From NCBI GenBank assembly GCA_027382625.1, contig JAJKFJ010021624.1:156615-220614 (forward strand): a DNA stretch of 64,000 nt. Reading direction: 5' to 3'. The translations under genes were made by a program, and so were the position numbers. Within the stretch, counting starts at the first letter, position 1, and every line of letters begins with the position of its first letter. This DNA is from Tetmemena sp. SeJ-2015. Lineage: Eukaryota > Ciliophora > Spirotrichea > Sporadotrichida > Oxytrichidae. This document shows, in pieces, positions 33,885 through 46,134 of this stretch. Below the pieces are notes generated by a model. It saw only the letters and a program-made list of their open reading frames with translations, was not told the origin of the DNA and searched no databases.

Positions 33885-36800
33885 ATGATGCAACTCAACA
33901 GCGGAGGTGAATAAGAGTCACAGCAGAGCAGTCAGACTCTCTTTGACGACATGTGCAAGCTGCAAGCACTCATAAAGCACGAATAAAATCTCAACTCTCA
34001 TTGTAAGTCTAATCTTAACTCACATATATTGAGATTAAGAGTGCTTCAAAGAATTAATGAAAACTTGTATATGAAAATTTCTATCGAGAAATAATGAACT
34101 TTTAGGTTTAAAGAATTAGAGAGAAAGCAATTTTATAAGTAAATCAAATGGTGATTATCTTAGGGAGGACTTAACTGATTATTGCCTCGTACTGAAGAGC
34201 TGTCTGATCATTATAGCACCTGTTTGACATAGCTGTTACTGATTGTCCTACACCCTTCTTCACTAAGGACTTTTGAACTTCGTCGCTAAACATCACTACA
34301 TAAAGTAGGCCATCCTGCATGTCTGAGACCTTGGTGACTGGCTGGTAGTCTGTAGTTGTGATCTTCAGGTCATCAAAGTTGCAGCTCCCTAGGCTTACCC
34401 CATAGTGCTATTAAAGAGTTGTCAGTAGCTTCTTCTAAAAGATGCGGAACCCAAAAGACTCACCTGCTTCTTTAGTTAGTTTGAAGTTGAGAATTCTGTC
34501 TACTGGATAGTCGATCATGAATACCAGATTTTTCTCGTTTGGATTGCTATTAGAGGTTATTGAAGAGGTCGCCATTCGTAGTGATAAAAAATTAATCTTA
34601 AAATATTTGTGATCTTTGGGCAATTTATTTTAATTGTTACTATTTTAGATATTCATTGCTGATTCTAATTATTGAACTTTAATATGTAGTTTTGAAGGAG
34701 AAAGAAGACTTCTTTGATAAGATAAAGCAGCAGCACTAAGATTACTACAAGCAACAACTTACTTATATGAACGAGCATGACCTGTTCCTCCAATCAATAT
34801 AGATGGATCTTTTTCCATAGAGCTTTCGTATTTAAATGCTTTTATTGTTAAGAGCCCTGGTCTGAATACTAAGATAGAGAGGGTGCTTGAAACTTCTCCC
34901 TCTTACCATTTTGGAGAGGCATCCGGCAGGCTGACAAGTTTACTCTTCATGCTAAGGGAGAACGAAGATGTTTTCTAAGTCTTCTGCAAAAACGTATACC
35001 GAATCAGATAAGTAAGCAGTGGAACTTTCTAAGAGACTCTAGTCAATTTCCTCTTCAATGATCTCACCAACACTCAAATCCTCAATCGCAGGTTTCTCGT
35101 AAATTAACTTACCTATATTAATTTCAATACTCTGAGTTAGAAAACGTTTTAGCAATGCGAGAGATAATTAAATGCGATGTGTAGCTTGCAAATACTCCAG
35201 ATGAACTCATGCGAGGAATGACTGATAAGATTTTCAAGGAACTCATCAAACAAAGCGACACAAAGCGATGCATCACCTATCTATTGAAGTCAAAGTACTC
35301 AAGAATTGACTTCATGTTCCTAGATGAGAAAAATATCTGCAAAATATTCGAGTAAGTACAAGCTTATGAAATGTTGAATAGTTTATTATAGTGGATTGAT
35401 GAGGAAGTCATCTCTTGATCAAGAAAGCATGGTCGAGATAATAAACAACGACGGAATGGAATTTGAGCTTGTTGACGCTGCTTCAAACACTTCCAATAAT
35501 CTAAAGAAGGGCATTCTAACTTTACCAACTCCAGCTCGAATGGAAGTCTTGGCTAAACAATCTTAGAAGCTGAGACTTCGAGATAATCTGTTGACTATAG
35601 AAAAGGAGGAATAAATGGCGCTAAAGATAAGAACAAGAAATCTAGCTCTAATAACATTAATTCATAACGTAATGATACGTCTGATTGTATTCTAAATTAT
35701 ATTTGATGGAGACAAGAATTCTGATAATTAAAAAATCAAAGGCACTGCTCTTTCTCAGAGAGCTAATATATTTTTTTACAGTTTTAAGAGCTTTATACAT
35801 CCTAAAAGTGATTCATGAGATCTTTGAGGTGATCCTCGACCAAATAATGAGTATAAAGAATCCTATGCCTCACTTCTTAAGAGAATTCTTTCATGTGCTA
35901 TTTATCGAATCCAAGGCAAAATGGGGTGACCAGTATAATCAGCAGAAGCTTTATGGAATTGTGGCTGACTTCCTAATTAACAAGTGGCTGGTGCCTGTAT
36001 GCTTCTTCAATATAAGTTAGAATGGTCTAACCAAAGATTTATAAGACACACTCTATTTTGTATTACTGTGAGATTTTTATCTTGGAGAGAACTGCAAAGA
36101 AAATTTGAAGCTGATGGGGAAGATTATGCAGAAGATTTTTAAGTTTGAAGAGATCTACTGCTCAGATCCTGCCTTTGATATCTTTAAATAGATGGCTATT
36201 ACAAAGAGGGACCAAATTATGCGTTTCTATCAATAGCTTCTTGACTTTTATAATAACTAATTTGATTTTTCATTTTTGGTTTGACTTTCAGATTCACTTT
36301 ACTGATCCCATAAAGGAAGATAAGGAAACAAAATATGTGGCTCATAGTATGGTGGTGAGTCTGAACGATGTCAACACAATTTACGAGTTTTTCAAAGACT
36401 ACCTGGATGAATTCACTACTAGCAAAGCAGGAATCAAGAATCTCTGCAACACGTAAGTTCCCTAAAATGTTCACACTTTGATTTAGAATAGACTATCTGG
36501 ACAAATCTTGTGGAATACTTTCCGACTAGCCCATCCGATCTGATTCTATGGTGTTTTCGAGGTCTGCTATTCAAAACTTAGAAGGCATGGGAAACTCAAA
36601 TATCGACTCAGTTCTTTAAAAAGACCTGCATAATGGCATACATGAAATAAAAACAGTGAAATACTTCTACTTCTACAAAATAAATGAGCTCCCTCCAAAA
36701 AAGAAGGAGCATCATTCCTATCAATAGTCCCCAGTTGAGAAAGCCATTTAAAACTTCTCCCATGAAGACAAGATAATTCAAAAGTGCTATCGAATTCTCT

Positions 36801-38710
36801 TAAATGAGTGTGACTTCCTAGAGTAATATGGTTTTAGCATAGCAAATAAGAACAACATAACTGACATCTTAAGAGTGGTTGATGCTAGCATAGAAAAGAA
36901 CAAAGTGCAGAAGAAATACAGCTAGAATAACTATGACTGGTCTAGTCAGCTGATCATTAGTTCTTTTAAGCAGAGATTCCTTCGCTAGCAAAATCCAACT
37001 GCTGAATTCTATAAGTTCAATCAAATTATTCTAGGTGGATTCGAGAAAGAAATTGAATATCAGACTCAAGAGAGGAGCACCAACGTTGCAACCTTGATCA
37101 AATACTCAAATTAAATTTAACTGAGGATGGATTTTCTAGATTAGGATATGAAATAAAGCCAAACATATTTTTAATGAATTTTAATATATTAATACAGATT
37201 TTACCTTGAGCTCATGATCAAAAATAAGAAGCGCAGTATGTTCATCTAAAACTGCTCATTCGACTATTACATTTACAGGGTTGAGCCTGATGATTTTATT
37301 GAGCTAGTTCCAGCTAACGGAAAGGCTAAGTTAAATCCCTATATTAAGACAGAGGAAGAGATTCAACTTTAGAAGCAACTTTACTTATAACAGTAGCAAG
37401 AGCTGCTTTAAAAATAAAAGGCAAAGGAGAAATAAGTTCAAGCACTTGAAGGCAACCTTGCCATGAAATTTTTGCTTAGAGGAGGTGGATTAGACTCCTT
37501 TATAAATGGGAAGAAAGAAAAAGATCAGAGTTAACAGAATAAGAGCAATAATGCTAAAAAGCAAGGTGTAAAAGGCGAGGAGGAGAAATAAAGTTCTAGC
37601 TAAATTACTGGAGCTCAAACAGGCTCAGTATCTCCATAGTTTGGATCTTAAGTTTCTTAGACACGATATAGCGCTATCAGTGACTCGTCAATAAGCAACA
37701 GCATACTCATGAATGGGTAAACCTCTGGAAATGGAATGTTTAGTAGAAAGTAAACTGTAACTACAGGCAGTTCTAATAATTAATAGACTGGTCACATAGA
37801 AAGCCCAAACTCTAACCTTAATCACAATATATCTCTACCCCAGGCTTCATAACCAACTCTACCTCCTGGCTATAAAAAGGTAAAATAGAAAGTGAGATGC
37901 ATTTATGAGTAAGTTAAGAGTTTCCCTTTTATCTCCTTCATTATAGTTTCATAAGTCGAATGCTAAGGCTTCAGAATATCATAGGAGGTGTACTAAGTTA
38001 GGATGATCTTGAGTGGGCTGGAGTGAAATAGTGCTTTTAGGATTTCTATGAGCTGATTAAATCTAAACTTATGGATGACGAGATCCTGAGTCGAGATGTA
38101 GATGAACACATGTCAGAAATAGCTGAGTTTGTAACTCTGAGGCTGTACAAAGCCATCTTCTCGAACAAGAACTAGTCATCTTATGAATTGTAAATAAAAT
38201 AGAGTTAAGTGTTTTGAATTTGAGGTGTTTAACAAAGTGATGAGTTTGCAGTGGGTAAAGCCAGAGGCATTTAATATTCCCAATGATCCAATCAGCAAAC
38301 CAATGTGGGATAAGGCTATTCATGAGCTGCAAGGAATCGAAAGATCCTTAACCCCTAAAGCAAAGTAGAACTGTCAAAGTTAAATTAAAAATGGAGGATA
38401 ATTTTATAAACTGTGTATATAACTGCTTCAAGATAATTGACTCCACTTTTTCTTTGTTTAGCACGGAGGAGGGTCTAAGTACAGCCTGCGCAGATGATAT
38501 GCTTAACATATTTCCTTATATCATCCTTTAAGCGAAAATAGAGCGCCTGATAGCTCATGTCAAGTAAGAACATTAACTTAATCATTAACTTTCAATAGCT
38601 TCATCAAAATATTTGACTACAACAAGTCATATATGGATGCCTCAGCCTACAGTTTTAATAAGTTAGAGATTTCTACTTCATCAAGGATTAAAGATTTTAA
38701 TATAAAAAAG
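33885..38710 (+). CDS. GAPVD1: GAPVD1/RME-6-like protein: RasGAP plus VPS9 domain
   Basis: Endosomal regulator combining an N-terminal RasGAP-related domain with a C-terminal VPS9 Rab5 exchange domain. First segment MMQLNSGGEQESQQSSQTLF, then (from 34690) VLKEKEDFFDKIKQQHQDYY. GAPVD1-like parts follow: FQETLVNFLFNDLTNTQILN, MREIIKCDVQLANTPDELMR, and the GAP core MPHFLREFFHVLFIESKAKW with FLINKWLVPVCFFNISQNG. A long Q/S-rich linker comes next. The VPS9 end shows KSKLMDDEILSRDVDEHMSE, FEFEVFNKVMSLQWVKPEAF and STACADDMLNIFPYIILQAK. Many frame shifts reflect IESs and introns. The domain order is diagnostic. The last frame runs to a TGA at 38795, overlapping the next gene, so the true end is probably nearer 38.7 kb. 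Confidence 0.8.
34144..34575 (-). CDS. Unknown 143-residue protein nested in the GAPVD1 gap
   Basis: A clean, uninterrupted frame on the minus strand: MATSSITSNSNPNEKNLVFM, DYPVDRILNFKLTKEAGESF, SDMQDGLLYVVMFSDEVQKS, ending VLPKIITI and TGA. Internal TAG and TAA codons read as Gln. An in-frame ATG 16 codons upstream (34623) is an alternative start. It lies wholly within the interruption between the first and second GAPVD1 coding segments. The family is unknown; the even amino-acid composition supports a real gene. Confidence 0.7.
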
Positions 38711-38771
38711 TAATCAAAATTCTAAGGAGACGAGAATAATATAAATTTGATAATTTAGTTGAAATTCAAGC

Positions 38772-39586
38772 ATGGCTATTTCCAAAGTGTCCCCTGATTT
38801 CCTCAGTCACTTCTTAGCGAAGACAGGCTCGGCGATTCAACAAGCCCCAACCCCCTTACCTCAGCCATTCTTAGATTTAATCGCCTCAAGAGGAAAGACT
38901 CTCCTAGATTGTACACACGTTCATCCTGGCTAGACTTGCTTTGAATATGATTTGCTAAAGATTAGTTAAATAGGAGGCACTGCTCTGAAAGTATACATAG
39001 TTATCCACATCATTCCAACTCTAATGTATTTATTACTTTGATAAATTCACACTTCAATAAATCTAATCTTCAAGCATAAATAACTTAGGAAGGATCCCTT
39101 GCCTACACTCAAGAAAATGCTTATAAGCTACGTCAGATCAGTGATATTCTTGACTCTCGCCTGTGGACTACCTCCTATTCTCTAATGCTACTTTAGTAAG
39201 ATGTTTGGTCAGACATACATAATATTGCTAAAATATTTAAATGCAATTATTTAGACTAACAGGAACGTGAGTTTGCTCTCTTTGGTAGTCTCTTCATTCT
39301 TGAGTGTATTGTTTGAGACTGTCCACCGTCAAAGAGAGATCGGTCTGTTCATGCTTCCCAAAGCTATCCCTGCCTTGTACAGTGCATTTTAGCTGAGAGG
39401 ATTGATGCCCACTCTGCCAAAGAATATTGACATACCCATCTTAATCGTAGCTGTTGGCTTAATTGGTATGGCCTCCTCTCAAACGGGAAGAAAAGATTAA
39501 TCTAAGAGTATATTTTTTGTAATTTTAATGCTTAAGATGCGATAAAGCCAATCTTTGATAAATTGCTCTGCGTTCTCTGGGACTGA
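38772..39586 (+). CDS. TMEM135: TMEM135-like membrane protein
   Basis: TMEM135 proteins sit in mitochondrial and peroxisomal membranes. The frame starts MAISKVSPDFLSHFLAKTGS. It has the Cys/His-containing N-terminal motif (LLDCTHVHPGQTCFEYDLLK), membrane segments (VYIVIHIIPTLMYLLL; VIFLTLACGLPPIL), then VSSFLSVLFETVHRQREIGL, FMLPKAIPALYSAFQLRGLM and LIVAVGLIGM. It ends KPIFDKLLCVLWD, TGA 39584. IESs break the frame at about 39040-39090 and 39220-39255, and at 39493-39538 with pointer AAGAT; removing the last gives TGRKDAIKPIFDKLL. The protein is shorter than the animal version. Confidence 0.75.
39493..39538. other. 41-bp IES, pointer AAGAT
   Basis: AAGAT at 39493-39497 and 39534-39538. Excision restores the C-terminus of the TMEM135-like protein. 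Confidence 0.7.
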
Positions 39587-40018
39587 AATTTAAAGATAGA
39601 AAGCTACTAATATCTATAACTTAGATTAAGATGTAATCACTTTAGCTCATTACATCACTTAACTTCTATTGACCAAAGTATTTCAAATTCTAAATTCTAT
39701 TTAATTATCCTTATCTTCATAATTTGATTCTCCGATATGAAGACTTTCCATTGATAAAAGATTTAACTTAATTAATTAAGGGGATTTATTATAGCCAAAA
39801 ACTTATCACTAGAGAAAAAACTCTTTCTGTGAATTTGATAAAATTGATTTTGTTTGTTAATTAATTTAATTTTAATAATTTTTAAAACTCTAGCATTTCT
39901 AATTCTTTATTAAATGAACTTTAAATAAATAAAATATTTGTCTTGAAATAAATGATTTTTATGGTCTTTATATTGAGAATTTTAAATAAATTTGAATGAT
40001 AAGAGAATTAAAATATCA
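39587..40018. other. AT-rich intergenic stretch
   Basis: No supported gene between the TMEM135-like stop and the next ATG. Confidence 0.5.
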
Positions 40019-43000
40019 ATGGAAGAGAATAAAAGTGGTTCTACATATTAACAAAACTTAAAGATTTTGAGCAAACTACAGGCTTAGAGCTCACCACAAA
40101 AACTTCCCTACTTTAATCAGTAGAAGACTTTTAAGAATCAGCAAGATCACTAATAATAAGCTTCTTAATAAATAGAGGCAAACAAAGAACACAAGAATAA
40201 GGATTAAGCAGTTACTTAGATATCATATTATTTATTAATAAAGAAAATGCATTCTGAATCATTAAAATTGCCAACGCAAGATCATTCACCTAGATGAAAA
40301 GCTTTTATATTTTAAATTTAAAGCAAATCTTAAGGACTCTAATAGAAATGAGAGTCACCAACTAGATATATTAAATGGCTCCTTCGGTATCGACACATCT
40401 TATAAATTAAGAGAGCATTAACTAGCACCCATCTAGGAACACGAAAGCAGAATTCCTATTCAAAAAGGTTTGAAACTACCTACGTACCCATTATAAAGTC
40501 CCTCTAAGTCTATTAAAGACGGACAGGAATTTAATTTCATAATTTATAATTTGGAATTGCGAAGAGAAAGTGTTGAAAATACGAGTCGAAACGGGAGTTC
40601 CACAAGTTTAAATGCAATAAGAAAACTTTCTCTAAGGTTGTCTGAGAGGAAATCTTCAAAACTCTTGACTCAAGATTATTTAACTCCTTTTCTCTCTTAA
40701 AATTAGTTTAAGAATCAGAGAAGCAAAACTCATTTGGATAAGAGGATTCATTTATTCTCCATGATTTTGGCCAGAGACAAAGCCTGACTTATAGAGCTAC
40801 TGACTAGCTAAAGAAACTTAAGCTGCCCAACCAAAGCAATTAGAAAAGCACTATTCTATCCATAAACTCTACTTATAGATTTTATCTCACTTATGTTTTA
40901 CTTGTAGATCAAGTGTCACTAATAAGTTAGAACCAAGATTAATTGCAATATCTCCAAGCATGTCAAAGTAAAATTCTAAGCAAGAAGCAAATAATAATAA
41001 AAGAAGTATCTCTCCGCTTCCATTTACACCAGTTCAAATCAAGCAAAGTATAAACAAATCAGACAGCAAGAAGTCTCTCAAATATTAGAACAAAAAACGG
41101 AATCAAAAGTAATTAGAATCCTTAAAGAACAACTTCAACCATTTCAAGTAATAAAACGATACAATAAATTAATAAAGTCTATCTAGATCAAATATCTATG
41201 CGTAAACTGCAGCAATGGAGCAAAATATTGGCAGGTCTCCATCTGTGCCAAATTGTCACAAGAGCTAGAATAATTTTAATGATGTCAAGATAGGATTGCT
41301 TGCGGATGATAATCAAACAAGTCAAATGAGCAAGCAAAATTCCCCAAGGCCATCTTGGCACGGTTTAGCAGATACGATTCAGCATTCCGCCTACTATAAA
41401 AAACTCACTCCTAAACAAATTATCATTCATAAAAAATTTCTCGAGAGACAGGCTAGAAATTTAGATAAGCCTTCAATAGAAAGTAACCCTTCGCCATTCT
41501 CTAATGATAAAGATGAAAATAAGTAATCATCTTTGTAATTTTTCTCTGCTATATTTTTATGAAGAAATAATTAAGTAATAGAGTTAGATTAGAATGTAAG
41601 ATTAATCTGGGTCTAGGCCTCTCACTTAAATGACAGTCTTACCTTCTCTGGAAGGATTGAAAGATTCATCCTAAAATGTAAATTAAGATAGCAACGAAAA
41701 CTTGCTAAAATATCTGCAAAAGCGTCCAGTTAATTAGCTATTCATTTATTTATGATTTATAATTTAAGTTCCAAGAAGTTCGTTGGCTACCTTTAACTTA
41801 ATAGGCCAATTCTAGAGCAACTCTTCAGCTAGATCTCGAAGAAGTAGTAGCATTCAAAGTTCTCACAAAGCAAAGACCAAGCTTTCAAAGGCATTAAGCA
41901 GGAGTAACAATCGCTCTTAAACCCCTAATCTGTAGAATAATCAAGATGTAAAGAGCTATCACAAAATTAAGAGCAAGGTAGCTAAATATATTAAAGGAGT
42001 CAAGTTTGATGGCAAAAAGAGTGTTCTCAAAAGCGCCAATGATAAATAGCAAGACACACTTCAAAAGCAAGAAGAAAGAGAAGAATAGAAGTAAATGGAC
42101 GATATAGAGAGGTGGATAGTTGAGGAAAAGAAAAAACTAATGAAAACTATTCAATAGGAAAGAAAACAAAGAGACGCAGATACTGAATAAAATTAAGCAT
42201 TAAGTAAACCTGGATAGTTACAGAAAGGTGTACTTGAAGTTAATGAGGAAGAGAGTTCCTGCACTCAGAGCTCCATATCTCTTGACTAAGATCAAATCAG
42301 TTAAATATAGAAAAGCCCTACATTTAAAGTGAAAGTTGATATCAATAAGCTTATTGGAATCAAAAGAGAAAGTTCAAGAGGACAATCAAGACAAAGATAG
42401 GAGAGAGATTAATCTTCGAAGTCAAAAGGGAGAATCGTATTTTAAAAGCTCTCAGGAATGTAAAAGCAAGGAACTAAGCAAGAAGAATTTGATTATATTA
42501 CTCATGAGGATTTAATTTTATATTCATGAGCCTTTGAGGAAGCAATCTACTCTAACTCAATCTCTGAATGATTTTAACTTGTAGCTTACTCAAGTAAATG
42601 ATGCTCTTCAAACTTCAGAGGTAGAAACTATATATTAATTTAGCATTTAATAGAAGGAAAAAAGGATTTTAAATAGTTTGCTCAAGAAGTTAAGGCTTAA
42701 AAATTTCTTCCCTCTCCTCTTTTTCAATCTCACAGCTAGTTCTTTATAAATAGAAGCAAATCAGGAATGATCAGCCCAAATTCGGATCATTAATATTTTT
42801 TGCCTATTCCTATGAAATTAAATTTATATTAGCAGACTCTACTTAGAATGCCATCTCTGCCTACAACACAAATAACTCCAAGAGAGTAAACGCAAATGTC
42901 CCAGTTTTCTGGAGTTTCCCCAAGAGAAGTATAAAATGATTGCTTTTTCCGATACTAGGCACATAAATTTTTCAATCTTTAAAAGCCCGAGGGGTTGCAG

Positions 43001-43657
43001 CTTTAAACAGATTTTCAAAAGCATAACTCCTTCTTATATGAAAACAAAAGCACGAAGTCCTACTTCAATGTTATGCAGCGTAAAGAGGATTTATCATCCT
43101 TCCGAAATTAAGAAGCAAGTGTGATCATGCAATAGTAAAATAAGCCAGTGCTGTTTAATCCTCGATCTAACTCTCCTTTTGTGGATCAGTAAAAAGACCA
43201 AGTAGATTAAAAGCAGTCTTAGAGTAGTCTATTAACTCATAGCTTCAAATCTTCATCCATCCTGACTGAAAGAGTGACGCCTCTTCATAGTAATCCAGAT
43301 ATAACGAAGAAACTCTACAGACGCATGATCATGCCTATGGTCAGAAGAAAGTAATAGAAGCTTGAGGAGATGCAATTGGCTTAGCACTTAATGTCCAGAA
43401 AGGAGCAGTAGCAAAAGCTTTTGAGTATAAGGTGTCTCGCCAATAAAGAAACATAGAGCTCTGCTTATGAATAAGTGAAAATGCAGTAGCATCTAGTCTT
43501 TAAAGACTATGTAAAGACTATCGAAGTCAGCAATAATGATGAAGACGAGGAGTATTTCAATAGAGGGACTGAAAATAATAGAATGAAGAAGGCGCTAGAT
43601 TTTAAATATGATAAATCTCCTCGAGCTCCTCTAAACTATGTAAGACCTCAAATGTGA
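40019..43657 (+). CDS. Q-, K- and S-rich protein of unknown function
   Basis: Starts MEENKSGSTYQQNLKILSKL and is dominated by Gln (mostly TAA/TAG), Lys and Ser. Recognisable coding stretches include FGIDTSYKLREHQLAPIQEH, RPSWHGLADTIQHSAYYKKL, IKGVKFDGKKSVLKSANDKQ, MDDIERWIVEEKKKLMKTIQ and YNRGTENNRM-like sequence before RAPLNYVRPQM and TGA 43655. After that TGA the same frame stays coding-like (NNLSRSILRRNSSQTRVQSS) up to the FEN1 stop. Multiple frame shifts mark IESs, so exact structure is not resolved. No domain is recognised; a basic cytoskeletal or chromatin-associated protein is possible. Confidence 0.55.
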
Positions 43658-43900
43658 ATTAATTATACTTTTGTAACATCGAAAAGAATTTTAACAATTT
43701 AGATTAATGCAAAAGAAAATAAGGTCCAAAATAATTTAAGCAGGTCTATTCTTAGAAGAAACTCTTCATAAACTAGAGTGCAGTCAAGTCTGGTTATCAA
43801 AAGTAAAGATTAAACTTTAATTTTGATAGAATCACTTTCGAAGAAATAGGTTTCAAATTCTTAATAACTTAGGAGCAAGGTCATAAAGATTAGGGGAGGC

Positions 43901-45238
43901 TCACTTCTTCCCTGGAATTTTCTTAGCAGTGGAGCCACCCATACTAGACTTGGCTGAGGAAGCTGGGGTCTTCTTATCTTTGCTGGCTGTGGTTGAAGTT
44001 TTAGTGCCTGCTCCTTTGAAGAAGCAATCGAGCCTAGCTTGATTAGTCTTTCCTGCAGTTGCCTTGAGTTTCTTGATACCGCTATCTACCTTGACATCAC
44101 TGAAGCCTTTTCCATTTACTAGGAAGTCCTTAAGACCCTCTTCGTCTGGCTTATTCCATTTTATGAGGCTTTCAAGTTCAGCCTTGTCAGTAATGGCATC
44201 AGGGTTCAAAAAGAGTTGACGGGATTCCTTGTACCTGAAGGCCTCAGGAATTACATACTTCTACTTGTCCTTGTTAAGCTTTTCAATGCGAGCAATCACG
44301 TTTTCAATTGTGCCACCCTCCTCTTGCATGAATTTATAAGCCTTCACAGGGCCCACACCTGTGATGTTGCAGGTATAGTCACAGCCACAGAGGATGCACA
44401 AGTCAATGAATTGCTCTTAAGTCATTTGGAAACCTTCGAGCACTTGAGCCAACTCAATTTGAATTATTGGCTCCTTCTTTGAGTTGAAACCGCGCAGCAA
44501 TAATTATATATACTAAAAGTAAAGTCATAAAAAGCATCAATATCCTTATTTGAAATTTGTGATAGTAGTATGAAATACGTTTGTCCCAAAAGTTAGAGAG
44601 TCCATATCCTCACTAGCAGTAGCGTGAGCTAGTCCAGACTTGACGATGACTGCACACTGAGCTTCAGCTTCACCTGGTGCCTCAATGATTGGAGTGCCCA
44701 TGAATCTCAGAAGTTTCTTGGCGTCTTCCATCATCTCCGGAGTGACTCTGATGGATCTGCCTGCCATTCTTTTGGCGCCTTCCATATCTCCCGCCTCTAT
44801 CATGACCTTCTTCTCCTCTTCAGCCTTCTCCTTGTTCTCTTTTCTTTGGTCGAGAACATAGCTCTTTAGTTCGGGTGGCTTACCATCGAACACCCAAATT
44901 GGCTTGACGCCGTTCTCCATGAATTGGATGGTACGATGGAAAAGCCCCACCAAGTGACCAGTTAAGTTGCCCTCTGAGTCTCTCATTTCCATGACACCCA
45001 TTCCTTGCTTTGCAGTCTGAGTGGCGATCAAGAACTATTCAAAAACTTAAAGTAAAATTCTAAGAGAAAGCTTTGAATATTTTTTGGTATAGTAGATAGC
45101 CATAGACGCATCACAGGCCACGACCTTGCCTGTTAGCAAGTCAAGTTGGATGCTCTTAATAGCCTTTGGTGCTTTCTCTTATACACTAAATTAGCATATG
45201 ATCTCTTAAATAAGAGTCATAAGTTTGTGGATTCCCAT
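43901..45238 (-). CDS. FEN1: Flap endonuclease 1
   Basis: Structure-specific 5' nuclease for Okazaki fragments and base-excision repair. With three IESs removed the protein reads MGIHKLMTLIQEKAPKAIKS, DASMAIYQFLIATQ (N domain, catalytic Asp), PIWVFDGKPPELK, EAPGEAEAQCA and ASEDMDSLTFGT (I domain acids), FIDLCILCGCDYTCNITGVG (helix-hairpin-helix region), and the PCNA-binding PIP box QARLDCFFKG. It ends in a Lys/Ser-rich tail with TGA 43901. Pointers are TAAGAGA, TA and TATT. TAA and TAG appear as Gln in conserved places. This gene gives the cleanest proof that the window is unrearranged germline DNA. Confidence 0.95.
44499..44577. other. IES 3 of FEN1, pointer TATT
   Basis: AATA on the plus strand at 44499-44502 and 44574-44577. 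Removal gives LTFGTNVLLRGFNSKKEPI, matching the conserved FEN1 strand. Confidence 0.82.
45036..45091. other. IES 2 of FEN1, pointer TA
   Basis: TA at 45036-45037 and 45090-45091. Removal of 54 bp gives AIYQFLIAT, with the Gln codon TAG formed across the junction. Confidence 0.85.
45175..45208. other. IES 1 of FEN1, pointer TAAGAGA
   Basis: TCTCTTA on the plus strand at 45175-45181 and 45202-45208. Removal of 27 bp gives LIQEKAPKAIK, the canonical FEN1 N-terminus. Confidence 0.85.
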
Positions 45239-45249
45239 AAGTAGTAGTT

Positions 45250-46020
45250 AGTTGCTTTGAAAAGTGCTTTGATAAGATGGTTTCAATGGTGGGAGTAATT
45301 TCTCGCTCTCTTTTTATTATAAATTATTATCTCTCTCAAATTCAAATTTAAACCTCAGAGCCTTTTCTGACAAGAATGGCCTTAATCTGTTGTCCAAACC
45401 TTAGAGAGATTGCGCTATAATACTCCTTATTTAATCTTCAAAAAATATCCTCTCCATCAAAGTAAATTAAGAAGAATAAGTAGATCTAAGAATGTAAATT
45501 GCTGATCGGATAGTATAGAAAGCGGTCACCTAATAAAATATAGACTTGACTGTTATCAATGAAGTTAAAAATAATTTAATGAGTAATCTTATTCAACTAT
45601 AAATGTTCTTGAAACTGTTGTTTAGAATTGTTGTTTGGGAGATTATTTGATTGAGAGGATGAGTTCGATGGGGATATTTACTTGCTACGTCCACTACTTG
45701 CAGTTGCCTGCAAAGTGAGCATATGTTATCTACAATCCTCGATTGGCGAATGCCACTGCTTGCATTTGACACATTAATCATACTTAGTCTTGAGTCTCTG
45801 CTCGTGGAAGTGCCTTGCCTGTGTCTCGAAGAAGTCTTCCTTTTGATAATTGGCTTCTTGTATTTTCCTAAACGTAGGTTATGAAATTGTAATACTTACA
45901 ACTCAAAGTCAGTATCTGACATTTACAGGTTCTTTCCTCCAAACTCCATGAGCACTTGGATCGATATCTCTAACTTATCAATAGCAGATTACTCATTTTT
46001 TAGTATTAGAGAGACAGAGT
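45250..46020 (-). CDS. Unknown protein upstream of FEN1
   Basis: Coding-like segments on the minus strand: KNEQSAIDKLEISIQVLMEF, KNLQMSDTDFEL, a likely intron (GTAAGTATTAC...TTTAG, about 45867-45898), then RHRQGTSTSRDSRLSMINVS, ICSLCRQLQVVDVASKYPHR, and later IAQSLQGLDNRLRPFLSEKA. Stops between them suggest IESs. The 3' end approaches the FEN1 start and cannot be fixed. No family is recognised. Confidence 0.4.
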
Positions 46021-46134
46021 AAAAGAGTTCAAATTTGAATAATAAATTTGTAATTTTGAAAATAATTGCTAAACCTCTATGATGTAATTTAGATCTCTAC
46101 TCTATTTATGAGTGGTCTTTGGTTTATAAGAATC

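Noticed and set aside
44216..44482. 88-residue plus-strand frame over FEN1
   Set aside because: Antisense to conserved FEN1 sequence including the helix-hairpin-helix region.
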